Source of the DNA: Cupriavidus sp.
GTDB taxonomy: Bacteria; Pseudomonadota; Gammaproteobacteria; Burkholderiales; Burkholderiaceae
Assembly: GCA_031181345.1 (NCBI GenBank)
Contig: JAPSLC010000033.1
Span: forward strand, 1-58,950
Length of the DNA: 58,950 bases
Direction of reading: 5' to 3'
The notes under the pieces are model-generated. The model was not told the DNA's origin, did no database searches, and saw only the letters and a list, made by a program, of their open reading frames with translations. A program made the translations under genes and the position numbers. Of the stretch, positions 44,763 through 53,752 are shown piece by piece (position 1 is the stretch's first letter; each line of letters begins with the position of its first letter).

Positions 44763-45700
44763 AGTTCGTAGGCCTCGTGGTCGCCCGACATTGCCTGCTC
44801 GACCAGCTTGCGGTTCAGCGTCGGCGAGAACAGTTCGATGAAGGTATAGACGAAGCTGCGCAGGTAGGCGCCCTGCTTGACGGCCAGATGCGTCACATTG
44901 GTGCCGAACAGGTGGCCGGCGGGGATGCCCCGCAGATTGCGGTCGCGTTCGGGGTCGAAGGCCACGCCGGCGACGATGCCAATGCCCAGCCCGATCTCCA
45001 CATAGGTCTTGATCACGTCGGCGTCGATGGCCTCCAGCACGATGTCAGGCTGCAGCTGGCGCAGTTCGAACGCCTTGTCGATCTTGGACCGCCCGGCGAA
45101 GTTCGGGTCATAAGTGATGATCGGGTAACCGGCGAGGTCTTCCAGGGCCAGATGGGGTTTGTCCAGCAGCGGGTGGTCGGGCGGGGTCACGATGGTGTGC
45201 TGCCATTGATAGCCGGGCAGGGACACCAGATTCTTGTCGCCCGAGATCCCTTCGGTGGCGATGGCCAGGTCGGCCTGGTCGTGCAGCACCATGTCGGCGA
45301 TCTGCGCCGGGTTGCCCTGCTGGATCGAGAGCCGCACCTTCGGGTAACGCTTGGTGAACTCGCCGATGACACGCGGCAGCGCGTAGCGCGCCTGGGTGTG
45401 GGTGGTCGCGATCGTGAAGTTGCCCTGGTCCTGCGCGGCGTAGTCCTTGCCGACCCGCTTCAGGCTCTCGACTTCCTGGAGGATCTTCTCGACCGAGGTC
45501 AGGATCCGGCGGCCCGGTTCGGTCAGGCTGCGAATGCGCTTGCCGTGCCGCGTGAAAATGTCGACACCCAGCTCCTCTTCGAGCTCGATGATTGCCTTGG
45601 AGACCCCAGGTTGTGACGTATACAGCGCTTTAGCGGCTTCGGTCAGGTTGAAGTTCTGGCGGACGGCTTCGCGCACGAAGCGGAATTGATGCAGGTTCAT
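44759..45700 (-). CDS. cysB: CysB-family transcriptional regulator
   Basis: A 313-residue LysR-type regulator with the CysB-like N-terminus 'MNLHQFRFVREAVRQNFNLTEAAKALYTSQPGVSKAIIELEEELGVDIF'. The sulfate/acetylserine pocket segment 'TTHTQARYALPRVIGEF' is also present, as is 'IVAGVAFDPERDRNLRG'. CysB activates sulfate-assimilation genes in response to O- or N-acetylserine. It is divergent from the cys operon starting at 45855, and the AT-rich 154-bp gap is the expected place for its binding sites. Its stop overlaps the methyltransferase start. Confidence 0.95.
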   Translation of the reverse strand: MNLHQFRFVREAVRQNFNLTEAAKALYTSQPGVSKAIIELEEELGVDIFTRHGKRIRSLTEPGRRILTSVEKILQEVESLKRVGKDYAAQDQGNFTIATTHTQARYALPRVIGEFTKRYPKVRLSIQQGNPAQIADMVLHDQADLAIATEGISGDKNLVSLPGYQWQHTIVTPPDHPLLDKPHLALEDLAGYPIITYDPNFAGRSKIDKAFELRQLQPDIVLEAIDADVIKTYVEIGLGIGIVAGVAFDPERDRNLRGIPAGHLFGTNVTHLAVKQGAYLRSFVYTFIELFSPTLNRKLVEQAMSGDHEAYEL

Positions 45701-45854
45701 ATATCGTCGTCCGTATAAACAAACAACTTCTTATTAGTTTGAGATATGAGGCGAGTTTATTACGATTTGCGAACTTTGTTAAACGGCTAGTCCCCGTGCG
45801 CCCGGCGTTACAAAGCCGGTGCGGCCCGGCGGGGACCCACTTCGGTGCGCCCCC

Positions 45855-46628
45855 ATGTCCCTGGCCTTTACCGTTTCCGGTCTGTTGGTAGGCGTCCTCG
45901 TCGGTCTGACCGGCGTGGGTGGGGGCTCGCTGATGACGCCGCTGCTGACCCTGCTGTTCGGCTTCTCGCCGGCCACCGCGGTCGGCACCGACCTGGCTTT
46001 CGCAGCCATCACCAAGAGTGTCGGGACGCTGGCGCACCGTGCCCACGGCCATATCCAGTGGCACGTGGTCAAGCGCCTCTGCATCGGCAGTCTGCCGGCC
46101 GCACTCGTCACCATCCTGGTCCTAAAGAGCGCCGGCGAGCTCGATGCTCGTTGGCTGCACGCCATCCGCATATCGATCGGCGTCTCGGTCATCCTCACGG
46201 TGCTGTCGCTGCTGTTCCGGCGCCGCCTGCTGGCTTGGCTCGAGCGCAATCCGCGCTTCCAGCTGCAGGGCCGTGCGCAGGCCAACGCCACCGTGATCGT
46301 CGGCGTGGTGATCGGCGTGCTGGTCACGGTGTCGTCGATCGGCGCCGGCGCGGTCGGCGCGACGCTGATCCTGCTGCTGTATCCGCGCATGAAGCCGGCC
46401 GAGGTGGCCGGCACCGATATCGCCTACGCGGTGCCGTTGACCGCGCTGGCCGGGCTGGGCCACGTGTGGCTCGGTACCGTCGACTGGAACCTGCTGCTGG
46501 CGCTGCTGGTGGGCTCGATCCCCGGCATCTGGATCGGCGCGCAGCTGTCGCGCGCGCTGCCCGAGCGGCTGGTGCGCGGGGCGCTGGCCACCACGCTGAC
46601 GCTGGTGGCGATCAAGCTGGTTTCCTAG
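45855..46628 (+). CDS. TSUP/TauE family sulfur-compound permease
   Basis: A 257-residue inner-membrane protein of the TSUP (DUF81/TauE/SafE) family with about eight membrane segments. The two internal repeats each have the family signature: 'GLTGVGGGSLMTPLL' near residue 20 and 'VSSIGAGAVGATLILLLYP' near 165. Its place at the head of the cys operon suggests sulfate import or sulfite export. TSUP proteins linked to cys genes have been proposed to do either, so direction is unresolved. The ATG at 45855 is preferred over the in-frame start at 45819 because the first membrane segment follows immediately. Confidence 0.9.
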   Translation: MSLAFTVSGLLVGVLVGLTGVGGGSLMTPLLTLLFGFSPATAVGTDLAFAAITKSVGTLAHRAHGHIQWHVVKRLCIGSLPAALVTILVLKSAGELDARWLHAIRISIGVSVILTVLSLLFRRRLLAWLERNPRFQLQGRAQANATVIVGVVIGVLVTVSSIGAGAVGATLILLLYPRMKPAEVAGTDIAYAVPLTALAGLGHVWLGTVDWNLLLALLVGSIPGIWIGAQLSRALPERLVRGALATTLTLVAIKLVS

Positions 46629-46694
46629 CGCCGGTGCCATTGCCCCACGCGTCCCTACGAACGAACACGAACGCATACTGAACGGACCCACACC

Positions 46695-48374
46695 ATGTAT
46701 CAGTACGATGAATACGACCAGCGCATCGTTGCCGAGCGCGTCGCGCAGTTCCGTGACCAGGTGCGTCGCCGCCTGTCGGGCGAGCTGACCGAGGAAGAAT
46801 TCCTGCCGCTGCGCCTGCAGAACGGCCTCTACATGCAACGCCACGCCTACATGCTGCGCGTGGCGATTCCCTATGGCCTGCTGGCGTCGAAGCAGCTGCG
46901 CATGCTGGCGCATCTGGCGCGCCACTACGACCGCGGCTACGGCCACTTCTCGACGCGCCAGAACATCCAGTACAACTGGATGGAGCTCGAGCGCGTGCCC
47001 GATGCGCTGGCCGACCTGGCCTCGGTCGAGATGCATGCGATCCAGACTTCGGGCAACTGCGTGCGCAACATCACCACCGACCACTTCGCCGGCGTCGCGC
47101 CGGACGAGGCGGTGGATCCGCGCCCGCTGGCCGAACTGCTGCGCCAGTGGAGCACCTTCCAGCCGGAATTCGCCTTCCTGCCGCGCAAGTTCAAGATCGC
47201 GATCTCGGCATCGAAGGACGACCGCGCCGTCGTGCAGATGCACGACATCGGCGTCTACGCCTACCGCAACGCGGCCGGCGAACTTCGCCTGAACATCCTG
47301 GCCGGCGGCGGCCTGGGCCGCACGCCGATCCTGGGCACGATCATCAAGCACGACCTGCCGTGGCAGCACATGCTGACCTATATCGAGTCGGCGATCCGCG
47401 TCTACAACCGCTATGGCCGCCGCGACAACAAGTACAAGGCCCGCATCAAGATCCTGGTCAAGTCGTTGGGCGCCGAGAAGTTCGCCGAGGAAGTCGAGGC
47501 CGAATGGCAGCACAGCAAGGACGGCCCCGGCACGCTGACGCAGGCAGAGTTCGATCGCGTCGCACAGCATTTCGCGCCGCCGGCCTATGACAAGCTGCCC
47601 GATACCGACACCAGCTTCGAGAAGCATCTGCTCGAGGACAAGGCCTTCGCGCGCTGGGTCCGCCGCAGCGTGCACGGCCACAAGGTGCCCGGCTACGCGG
47701 CGGTGACGCTGTCGACCAAGCCCGGCGTGGCCGCGCCCCCGGGCGACGTGACCGCCGAGCAGATGGAACTGGTGGCCGACTGGGCCGACCGCTACGGCTA
47801 CGGCGAACTGCGCGTCGCGCACGAGCAGAACCTGGTGCTGCCGGACGTGCGCAAGCGCGACCTGTACGAACTGTGGCAACTGGCCAAGGCCAATGGCCTG
47901 GCCACGCCGAACATCGGCCTGCTGACCGACATCATCGCGTGCCCCGGCGGCGATTTCTGCTCGCTGGCCAATGCCAAGTCGATTCCGATCGCGCAGGCGA
48001 TCCAGCAGCGTTTCGAGGACCTGGACTTCGTGCACGACCTCGGCGAGGTTTCGCTGAACATCTCGGGCTGCATCAACGCCTGCGGCCACCATCACGTCGG
48101 CAACATCGGCGTGCTTGGCGTCGACAAGGACGGCGAGGAGTGGTACCAGGTCACGCTCGGCGGCGCACAGGGCAACCAGACCGCGCTGGGCAAGGTGATC
48201 GGCCCCTCGTTCAAGGCAGAGGAAATGCCGGACGTGGTCAGCCGCATCATCGAGACCTTCGTCGAGCACCGCATCGAGGACGAACGCTTCATCGACACCT
48301 TCGCCCGCATCGGCGTCGCCCCGTTCAAGGAGCGCGTCTACGCGAACAAGCAGCGCGAACGCGCCGAAGCTTGA
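46695..48374 (+). CDS. cysI: Sulfite reductase hemoprotein (nitrite/sulfite reductase)
   Basis: A 559-residue siroheme/[4Fe-4S] reductase that converts sulfite to sulfide. The coupled cluster ligands are Cys416 and Cys422 (CPGGDFC) and Cys459 and Cys463 (CINAC). The siroheme-binding Arg/Lys residues lie in 'HFSTRQNIQYNW' and 'RKFKIAISASKDDR'. No flavoprotein CysJ is encoded in the operon, so electrons probably come from another carrier; the DUF934 protein next to it is a regular partner of such CysI proteins in this lineage. It starts 66 bp after the permease gene. Confidence 0.96.
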   Translation: MYQYDEYDQRIVAERVAQFRDQVRRRLSGELTEEEFLPLRLQNGLYMQRHAYMLRVAIPYGLLASKQLRMLAHLARHYDRGYGHFSTRQNIQYNWMELERVPDALADLASVEMHAIQTSGNCVRNITTDHFAGVAPDEAVDPRPLAELLRQWSTFQPEFAFLPRKFKIAISASKDDRAVVQMHDIGVYAYRNAAGELRLNILAGGGLGRTPILGTIIKHDLPWQHMLTYIESAIRVYNRYGRRDNKYKARIKILVKSLGAEKFAEEVEAEWQHSKDGPGTLTQAEFDRVAQHFAPPAYDKLPDTDTSFEKHLLEDKAFARWVRRSVHGHKVPGYAAVTLSTKPGVAAPPGDVTAEQMELVADWADRYGYGELRVAHEQNLVLPDVRKRDLYELWQLAKANGLATPNIGLLTDIIACPGGDFCSLANAKSIPIAQAIQQRFEDLDFVHDLGEVSLNISGCINACGHHHVGNIGVLGVDKDGEEWYQVTLGGAQGNQTALGKVIGPSFKAEEMPDVVSRIIETFVEHRIEDERFIDTFARIGVAPFKERVYANKQRERAEA

Positions 48375-48415
48375 ACCCCACGGCATCGACGAACGCAAAC
48401 GCATCGAGAACGAAT

Positions 48416-48994
48416 ATGGCAAAGATCATCCAACTGCAACGCGCCGACGGCGGCCAGGCCGCCGTGCCGGCGATCGTCGACGACGCGTGGACCGTACTGC
48501 GCGGCGCCGAGGGCCAGGCCCCGACCGACGAGCAGATCGCCGCGGCGGCATCGAGCCAGGACGCGGTGCTGTTCCCGCTGCCGGTGTGGCTGGCGCACAA
48601 GGACGGCCTGCTGGCCGGCCGCGACGCGGCGAGCACCGGCATCTGGCTGGCACCGGACGACGAGCCGGGCGATGTCGCTGGCGAACTGGAGCGCGTGTCG
48701 CTGCTGGCGGTCGACTTCCCGGTGTTCCGTGACGGCCGCGGCTACTCCACCGCGTATCTGCTGCGCACGCGCTACGGCTGGAAGGGCCAGCTGCGCGCGA
48801 TCGGCGACGTGCTGCGCGACCAGCTGAACTTCATGAAGCGCTGCGGCTTCGACGCCTTCGCCGTGCGCGCCGACAAGAACATCGAGGACGCGCTCAAGGG
48901 CTTCAGCGAATTCACCGTGACCTACCAGGCCTCGGTGGACGAGCCGCTGCCCCTGTTCCGCCGGGCGCGCGCCGAACAGCGGGAATCGGCATGA
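48416..48994 (+). CDS. DUF934 domain protein linked to sulfite reduction
   Basis: A 192-residue DUF934 protein ('DFPVFRDGRGYSTAYLLRTRYGWKGQLRAIGDVLRDQLNFMKRCGFDAFAV' is the family core). It is found next to cysI or cysH in many beta- and gamma-proteobacteria without cysJ and is annotated as an oxidoreductase probably involved in sulfite reduction; the biochemical role is unproven. There are no cofactor motifs and a single notable Cys (in MKRCGFD). The ATG at 48416 is set by the conserved MAKIIQL-type start. It overlaps cysH by four bases. Confidence 0.9.
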   Translation: MAKIIQLQRADGGQAAVPAIVDDAWTVLRGAEGQAPTDEQIAAAASSQDAVLFPLPVWLAHKDGLLAGRDAASTGIWLAPDDEPGDVAGELERVSLLAVDFPVFRDGRGYSTAYLLRTRYGWKGQLRAIGDVLRDQLNFMKRCGFDAFAVRADKNIEDALKGFSEFTVTYQASVDEPLPLFRRARAEQRESA

Positions 48995-49824
48995 GCGTGA
49001 TTCCGATCGTCGAACTGCCGGCGACCGCGTCCGAGATTGTGTCCGACATCGCGTCGGAAATCCCGGCCGCGTCGCCGCTGCGTCCGTCGCTGTGGACGGC
49101 GCCGGAATACACCGGCACCACCGCTGCACTGGCGACCAAGGAGGCCGCGCTGGCCGAGCGGCTCGAATCGATTGCGAGCCGCTTCTACCGTGCCCGCTTT
49201 GCGTCGAGCCTGGCCGCCGAGGACATGGTGATCACCGACGCGATCCTGCGCGGCTCGGCCGCGCTGCGCGCCGGCATCCGCGTGTTCACGCTGGCGACCG
49301 GCCGCCTGCACGCCGAGACGCTGGCGATGCTGGATGAGGTCAAGGCGCACTACGGCTACGAGATCGAACGCTTTACGCCCGACACCGAAGCGGTCGAGAA
49401 CTATGTGCGCAAGCATGGCCTGAACGCCTTCTACGACAGCGTCGAGCTGCGCAAGGAATGCTGCGGCATCCGCAAGGTCGAGCCGCTGAACCGTGCGCTG
49501 TCGCATGCGGATGCGTGGCTGACCGGCCAGCGCCGCGAGCAGGCCGTCACCCGTGCCGACCTGCCGTTCGAGGAAATGGACGAGGCGCGCGGCATTCCGA
49601 AGTTCAATCCGCTCGCGGACTGGACCGAGGCCGAAGTGTGGGCCTACCTGAAGCGGCATGCGGTGCCGATCAACGCGCTGCATGCCAAGGGATATCCCAG
49701 CATCGGCTGCGAACCGTGTACGCGCGCCGTGCGCGCCGGCGAGGATGTACGCGCCGGCCGCTGGTGGTGGGAAAGCCGCGACTCGAAAGAGTGCGGTCTG
49801 CACGAACAGAACATCAAGCATTGA
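48991..49824 (+). CDS. cysH: Assimilatory adenylyl-sulfate (APS) reductase
   Basis: A 277-residue CysH-family reductase. The Cys157-Cys158 pair and Cys240-x2-Cys243 that bind a [4Fe-4S] cluster are present, with the redox-active Cys268 in ECGLH. This cluster marks the APS-type enzyme, which reduces adenylyl sulfate directly to sulfite using thioredoxin, so no APS kinase (CysC) is needed. None is encoded in the operon, and CysN lacks a fused CysC domain. Residues 1-45 are variable. The start overlaps the DUF934 stop (ATGA). Confidence 0.95.
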   Translation: MSVIPIVELPATASEIVSDIASEIPAASPLRPSLWTAPEYTGTTAALATKEAALAERLESIASRFYRARFASSLAAEDMVITDAILRGSAALRAGIRVFTLATGRLHAETLAMLDEVKAHYGYEIERFTPDTEAVENYVRKHGLNAFYDSVELRKECCGIRKVEPLNRALSHADAWLTGQRREQAVTRADLPFEEMDEARGIPKFNPLADWTEAEVWAYLKRHAVPINALHAKGYPSIGCEPCTRAVRAGEDVRAGRWWWESRDSKECGLHEQNIKH

Positions 49825-49832
49825 GGCCACAG

Positions 49833-50819
49833 ATGGGCATCATGAACGAACTCCAGGCCGGCGCCGCGGCCACGCGCGACGGCAACCCTGACATCGCGCA
49901 CCTGATCGAGGTGCAGAACGACCACCTGGACCGGCTCGAGGCCGAGTCGATCTACATCATCCGCGAGGTGGCCGCCGAGTGCCGCAATCCGGCGCTGCTG
50001 TTCTCCGGCGGCAAGGACTCGATCGTGATGCTGCATCTGGCGCTGAAGGCGTTCCGGCTCGGCAACCGCAAGATCGAGCTGCCGTTCCCGCTGGTGCATA
50101 TCGACACGGGCCATAACTACCCCGAGGTGATCGCCTTCCGCGACCAGCGCGTGGCCGAGATCGGCGCGCGGCTGGTGATCGGCCACGTCGAAGACTCGAT
50201 CAAGCGCGGCACCGTGCGCCTGCGCAAGGAAACCGATTCGCGCAACGCGGCCCAGGCCGTCACGCTGCTGGAAACGATCGAGCAGCACCAGTTCGACGCG
50301 CTGATGGGCGGCGCCCGCCGCGACGAGGAAAAGGCGCGCGCCAAGGAGCGCATCTTCTCGTTCCGCGACGAGTTCGGCCAATGGGACCCGAAGGCGCAGC
50401 GGCCCGAGCTGTGGAGCCTGTACAACGCCCGCATGGCCCCGGGCGAGCAGATGCGCGTGTTCCCGATCTCGAACTGGACCGAGCTCGACGTGTGGCAGTA
50501 CATCGCGCGCGAGAACCTGGCGCTGCCGCCGATCTACTACGCGCACCAGCGCGAGGTGGTCCGCCGCAGCGGCCTGCTGGTGCCGGTGACGCCGCTGACG
50601 CCGAAGCAGGAGGGCGATGTCAGCGAGGTGCTGTCGGTGCGCTTCCGCACCGTCGGCGATATCAGCTGCACGTGCCCGGTGGCCAGCACCGCGGCGACGC
50701 CGGTCGAGATCATCGCCGAGACTGCCGTCACCGAGATCACCGAGCGCGGCGCGACGCGCATGGACGACCAGACCAGCGAGGCGTCGATGGAACGCCGCAA
50801 GAAGGAAGGCTACTTCTGA
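49833..50819 (+). CDS. cysD: Sulfate adenylyltransferase small subunit
   Basis: A 328-residue ATP sulfurylase subunit with the PP-motif 'LLFSGGKDSIVMLHLALKAF' and the family blocks 'HIDTGHNYPEVIAFRD', 'GGARRDEEKARAKERIFSFRD' and 'YYAHQREVVRRSG'. With CysN it makes APS from sulfate and ATP. The ATG at 49833 follows GAGG by six bases; an in-frame ATG at 49842 is possible. It is separated from cysN by 106 bp that hold a tandem 12-nt repeat. Confidence 0.97.
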   Translation: MGIMNELQAGAAATRDGNPDIAHLIEVQNDHLDRLEAESIYIIREVAAECRNPALLFSGGKDSIVMLHLALKAFRLGNRKIELPFPLVHIDTGHNYPEVIAFRDQRVAEIGARLVIGHVEDSIKRGTVRLRKETDSRNAAQAVTLLETIEQHQFDALMGGARRDEEKARAKERIFSFRDEFGQWDPKAQRPELWSLYNARMAPGEQMRVFPISNWTELDVWQYIARENLALPPIYYAHQREVVRRSGLLVPVTPLTPKQEGDVSEVLSVRFRTVGDISCTCPVASTAATPVEIIAETAVTEITERGATRMDDQTSEASMERRKKEGYF

Positions 50820-50830
50820 GGCGCGACGTG

Positions 50831-50878
50831 ACGCGCAGCTTCACGCGCACGTTCGCGCGCACGTTCGCACTGACCTTC
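50831..50878. repeat. Four tandem 12-nt units in the cysD-cysN spacer
   Basis: Four imperfect units, each ending TTC, run head to tail: ACGCGCAGCTTC, ACGCGCACGTTC, GCGCGCACGTTC and GCACTGACCTTC. Units 2 and 3 differ at one base. The array begins 11 bp after the cysD stop. It looks like a small minisatellite; slippage here would change spacer length between two subunits made in equal amounts. Confidence 0.65.
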
Positions 50879-50925
50879 GCGCGCCATCGACGCAACCCGC
50901 GACGCCCCGAGACAGGATTTGCATC

Positions 50926-52242
50926 ATGACCACCCAAGCCGCCCACCAGGGCCTTCTGCGTTTCATCACCGCCGGTTCGGTCGACGACGGCAAGAGCACG
51001 CTGATCGGCCGCCTGCTGTATGACAGCAAGGCGGTGCTGTCGGACCAGCTGACCGCGCTGGCCAATGCCAAGAACAAGCGCACCGCCGGCGAGGACATCG
51101 ACTTTTCGCTGCTGACCGACGGCCTCGAGGCCGAGCGCGAGCAGGGCATCACGATCGACGTGGCCTACCGCTATTTCTCGACTGCGCGCCGCAAGTTCAT
51201 CATCGCCGATACGCCGGGCCATGAGCAGTACACCCGCAACATGGTCACCGGCGCATCGACCGCGCACGCCGCGATCGTGCTGATCGATGCGACCCGCGTG
51301 ACGGTGGCCGATGGCCGCGCGCAGCTGCTGGCGCAGACCAAGCGCCATACCGCGATCGTCAAGCTGCTCGAACTGCAGCACGTGATCGTCGCGGTCAACA
51401 AGATGGACCTGGTCGACTACAGCGAACAGCGCTTCAACGAGATCCGCGCCGCCTATGCCGAGCTGGCCAGCCAGCTGGGCCTGAAGGACGTGCGCTACGT
51501 GCCGGTGTCGGCGCTGCGCGGCGACAACATCGTGCACGCCAGCGAGGCGATGCCCTGGTACCAGGGCGAGCCGCTGCTGCCGCTGCTCGAGGCGCTGCCG
51601 GTCGAGGAAGTCGCGCCGCAGGGCGGGGCCGCGCTGCGCTTCCCGGTGCAGCTGGTGATCCGCCAGGACGGTTCGCAGTCCGACGATTTCCGCGGCTATG
51701 CCGGCCGCGTCGAGGCCGGCACCGTCCGCGTCGGCCAGACCGTGCGCGTGCTGCCGGCCAACCGCGAGGCGGTGGTCGCCGAGGTGCTGACGCCGAACGG
51801 CGTCGCCGAGGAGGCCAGCGCCGGCGAGACCATCACGATCCGGCTGGCCGAAGACGTCGATGTATCGCGTGGTGACATGTTCGTGGCCGCCGCCGCGGCG
51901 GAAACTCGGCAGGCGCTGCCCGCGAAGAAGCTGCAGGCCGACCTGTGCTGGTTCGACGATGCGGCGCTGAACACCGCGCGCAAATACGTGCTCAAGCACA
52001 CCACGGCCAGCGTGTTCGCGCGCGTGTCGGCGGTGGATCGCGTGCTCGACGTGCATACGCTGTCGCACGAGACCGGCCGTCACGACATCCGCCTGAACGA
52101 TATCGGCTCGGTGCAGATCACGCTGCAGAAGCCGGTGGTCTGCGACGTCTACAGCGACAACCCGGCCACCGGCGCGTTCGTGCTGATCGACGAGGCGACC
52201 AATCACACTGTCGCCGCGGGCATGATCCGTGCATATTCCTGA
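50926..52242 (+). CDS. cysN: Sulfate adenylyltransferase large subunit (GTPase)
   Basis: A 438-residue EF-Tu-like GTPase that couples GTP hydrolysis to APS formation by CysD. GTP-binding motifs are G1 GSVDDGKST, G3 DTPGHEQYTRNM and G4 NKMD, and a C-terminal beta-barrel region follows from about residue 230. It ends after the barrel, with no APS-kinase domain, consistent with the APS-reductase type of CysH. The ATG at 50926 is supported by the conserved residues right after it. Confidence 0.97.
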   Translation: MTTQAAHQGLLRFITAGSVDDGKSTLIGRLLYDSKAVLSDQLTALANAKNKRTAGEDIDFSLLTDGLEAEREQGITIDVAYRYFSTARRKFIIADTPGHEQYTRNMVTGASTAHAAIVLIDATRVTVADGRAQLLAQTKRHTAIVKLLELQHVIVAVNKMDLVDYSEQRFNEIRAAYAELASQLGLKDVRYVPVSALRGDNIVHASEAMPWYQGEPLLPLLEALPVEEVAPQGGAALRFPVQLVIRQDGSQSDDFRGYAGRVEAGTVRVGQTVRVLPANREAVVAEVLTPNGVAEEASAGETITIRLAEDVDVSRGDMFVAAAAAETRQALPAKKLQADLCWFDDAALNTARKYVLKHTTASVFARVSAVDRVLDVHTLSHETGRHDIRLNDIGSVQITLQKPVVCDVYSDNPATGAFVLIDEATNHTVAAGMIRAYS

Positions 52243-52290
52243 GATCGAAGCGGGATCGAAGTCGATCCAGGAAACACGAGGAGCAGCAAC

Positions 52291-53055
52291 ATGGGCAAGG
52301 TCTACCTGATCGGCGCCGGTCCCGGCGCGGCGGACCTCATTACGGTGCGCGGTGCACGACTATTGGGCGAAGCCGAAGTGGTGCTGCACGACGCGCTGGT
52401 GTCGCCCGAGATGCTGGCCTGGTGTCCGCAGGCCCGGCTGGTCGAGGTGGGCAAGCGCTGCGGCAAGCGTTCGACCGCCCAGCTGTTCATCAACCGGCAG
52501 ATCGTCGACCTGGCGGGCAAGTACGAGCGCGTGGTGCGCCTGAAGGGCGGCGATCCGATGCTGTTCGGCCGCGCCGACGAGGAATTGCAGGCGCTGGAAG
52601 AGGCGGGCATCGCGTACGAGATCGTGCCCGGCATCACGGCGGCCCTGGCGGCTGCCTCGGCGATCGCGCGCCCGCTGACCAAGCGCGGCGTATCGCGCAG
52701 CGTCGCGTTTGCGACGCAGGCGCAGGCGCCCGACACGATCGACGTGGAGGCCGACGTCAAGGCCGATACGCTGGTCTACTACATGGGTCGCGACCAGGCC
52801 GCGGCCATCGCCGCGCAGCTGATCGCGCATGGCAAGCCGGCATCGACGCCGGCCTGGGTGGTCGAGGCCGCCTCGACCCCGCACCAGCGCAGCCGCCAGT
52901 TCACGCTGCGTCAAATGGCGGCCGGCGAAGCCGCGGCGTGGATCGATCCGCAGCATCCGAGCTTGCTGATGATTGGCGAGGCGTTGGGTGGGCGCGCCAG
53001 CGCCGCGGCCGACGACGAGCAGCGGGACAGCCAGCGCCAGCCGAAAGCGGCCTGA
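52291..53055 (+). CDS. cobA: Uroporphyrinogen-III C-methyltransferase
   Basis: A 254-residue SUMT that methylates uroporphyrinogen III twice to precorrin-2, the precursor of siroheme. Motifs: 'VYLIGAGPGAADLITVRG', 'VVRLKGGDPMLFGRADEE' and 'VPGITAALAAASAIARPLTKRG'. It is the SUMT domain alone, without the CysG dehydrogenase/chelatase part. As last gene of the cys operon it provides siroheme for CysI. The Shine-Dalgarno sequence GAGGAG is seven bases upstream. The last 20 residues are low-complexity. Confidence 0.95.
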   Translation: MGKVYLIGAGPGAADLITVRGARLLGEAEVVLHDALVSPEMLAWCPQARLVEVGKRCGKRSTAQLFINRQIVDLAGKYERVVRLKGGDPMLFGRADEELQALEEAGIAYEIVPGITAALAAASAIARPLTKRGVSRSVAFATQAQAPDTIDVEADVKADTLVYYMGRDQAAAIAAQLIAHGKPASTPAWVVEAASTPHQRSRQFTLRQMAAGEAAAWIDPQHPSLLMIGEALGGRASAAADDEQRDSQRQPKAA

Positions 53056-53093
53056 CGCAGAAACTCGCAGCCGGTCGCTCTGCGATCGGTTTT

Positions 53094-53129
53094 CTCCCCT
53101 CTGCCGCTGGGCGGGAGAGGGGAGCAAAC
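53094..53129. repeat. Single REP-like palindrome after the cys operon
   Basis: One copy of the same palindrome family found at 18.85-19.0 kb and 57.5-57.6 kb: CTCCCCTCTGCCGC, loop, then a near-complement, ending in AGCAAAC. It fills the 76-bp gap between the convergent SUMT and exported-protein genes and could serve as a bidirectional transcript end. Confidence 0.75.
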
Positions 53130-53131
53130 AC

Positions 53132-53725
53132 TCAGCGTGCTCCCGCTGCCCCTTCCTTCGTGATCTCCACCGTCTCCCGATAAACGATCCGCGCCATCTG
53201 GCCGGGCCGCAGGCCGGCCACGTCGATCGAGATATCGTCCGCCCGCGCGGCATGTTCGGCATTGCGCGTGCCGCGGAAGGTCACCGTGCGGGCGATCGGA
53301 TCGACCGCGACGATCTCGGCGGTGGCCGTGGTGGTGATCTCGCGCACCACGCCGGGCCGGCCGTCATCGAGCCGGCGCGACAGCCGGTCGACCGATTCGG
53401 CCGTCGCGACGTTGCGGCTTGCGAGCGGTTCGAGCTTCGTGATGCGCGCCGGACCGTGCGTCACCGTCAGGCGGTCGCCCGCCTTGACCGTACCGAAATG
53501 GCGCGCTTCGTCGCCGGTCATCAATTCGGTCAGCTGACCCTGCGGTCCCCGCACCAGCACCGCGTTCGACGCATCGATGCGGACCACTTCCGCCGCGGTG
53601 GTGGCGGGCGCGGTCTGTGCGCTCGCATTGCCGATGGAGCCCGCTGTCAGCGTGCAGGTCATCGCGCAGGCCAGCGCCAGCGCGCACGCCCCGCGTCGTA
53701 TCGTGCTGTCTCGATCGTTCCGCAT
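53132..53725 (-). CDS. Exported protein of unknown function
   Basis: A 197-residue precursor with a signal peptide (hydrophobic 'CALALACAMTCTLTAGSIGNASAQ', cleavage near residue 38). The mature part appears to contain two related beta-rich repeats: 'VVRIDASNAVLVRGPQGQLTELMTGDEARHFGTVKAGDRLTV' and 'IVAVDPIARTVTFRGTRNAEHAARADDISIDVAGLRPGQMARIVY'. Similar exported proteins are usually called hypothetical. I recognise no catalytic motif. The ATG at 53725 lies five bases after GGAGG. Its start is only 28 bp from the end of the reading direction's upstream gene ruvB, so it may be co-transcribed with it. Confidence 0.75.
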   Translation of the reverse strand: MRNDRDSTIRRGACALALACAMTCTLTAGSIGNASAQTAPATTAAEVVRIDASNAVLVRGPQGQLTELMTGDEARHFGTVKAGDRLTVTHGPARITKLEPLASRNVATAESVDRLSRRLDDGRPGVVREITTTATAEIVAVDPIARTVTFRGTRNAEHAARADDISIDVAGLRPGQMARIVYRETVEITKEGAAGAR

Positions 53726-53752
53726 CGGCACCTCCGCAAGTGGTTTAGCCGG

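Noticed and set aside
46122..48422. Long minus-strand open frame (about 765 codons) opposite cysI
   Set aside because: Opposes a gene with complete cluster and siroheme motifs; composition is typical of the complement of high-GC coding DNA.
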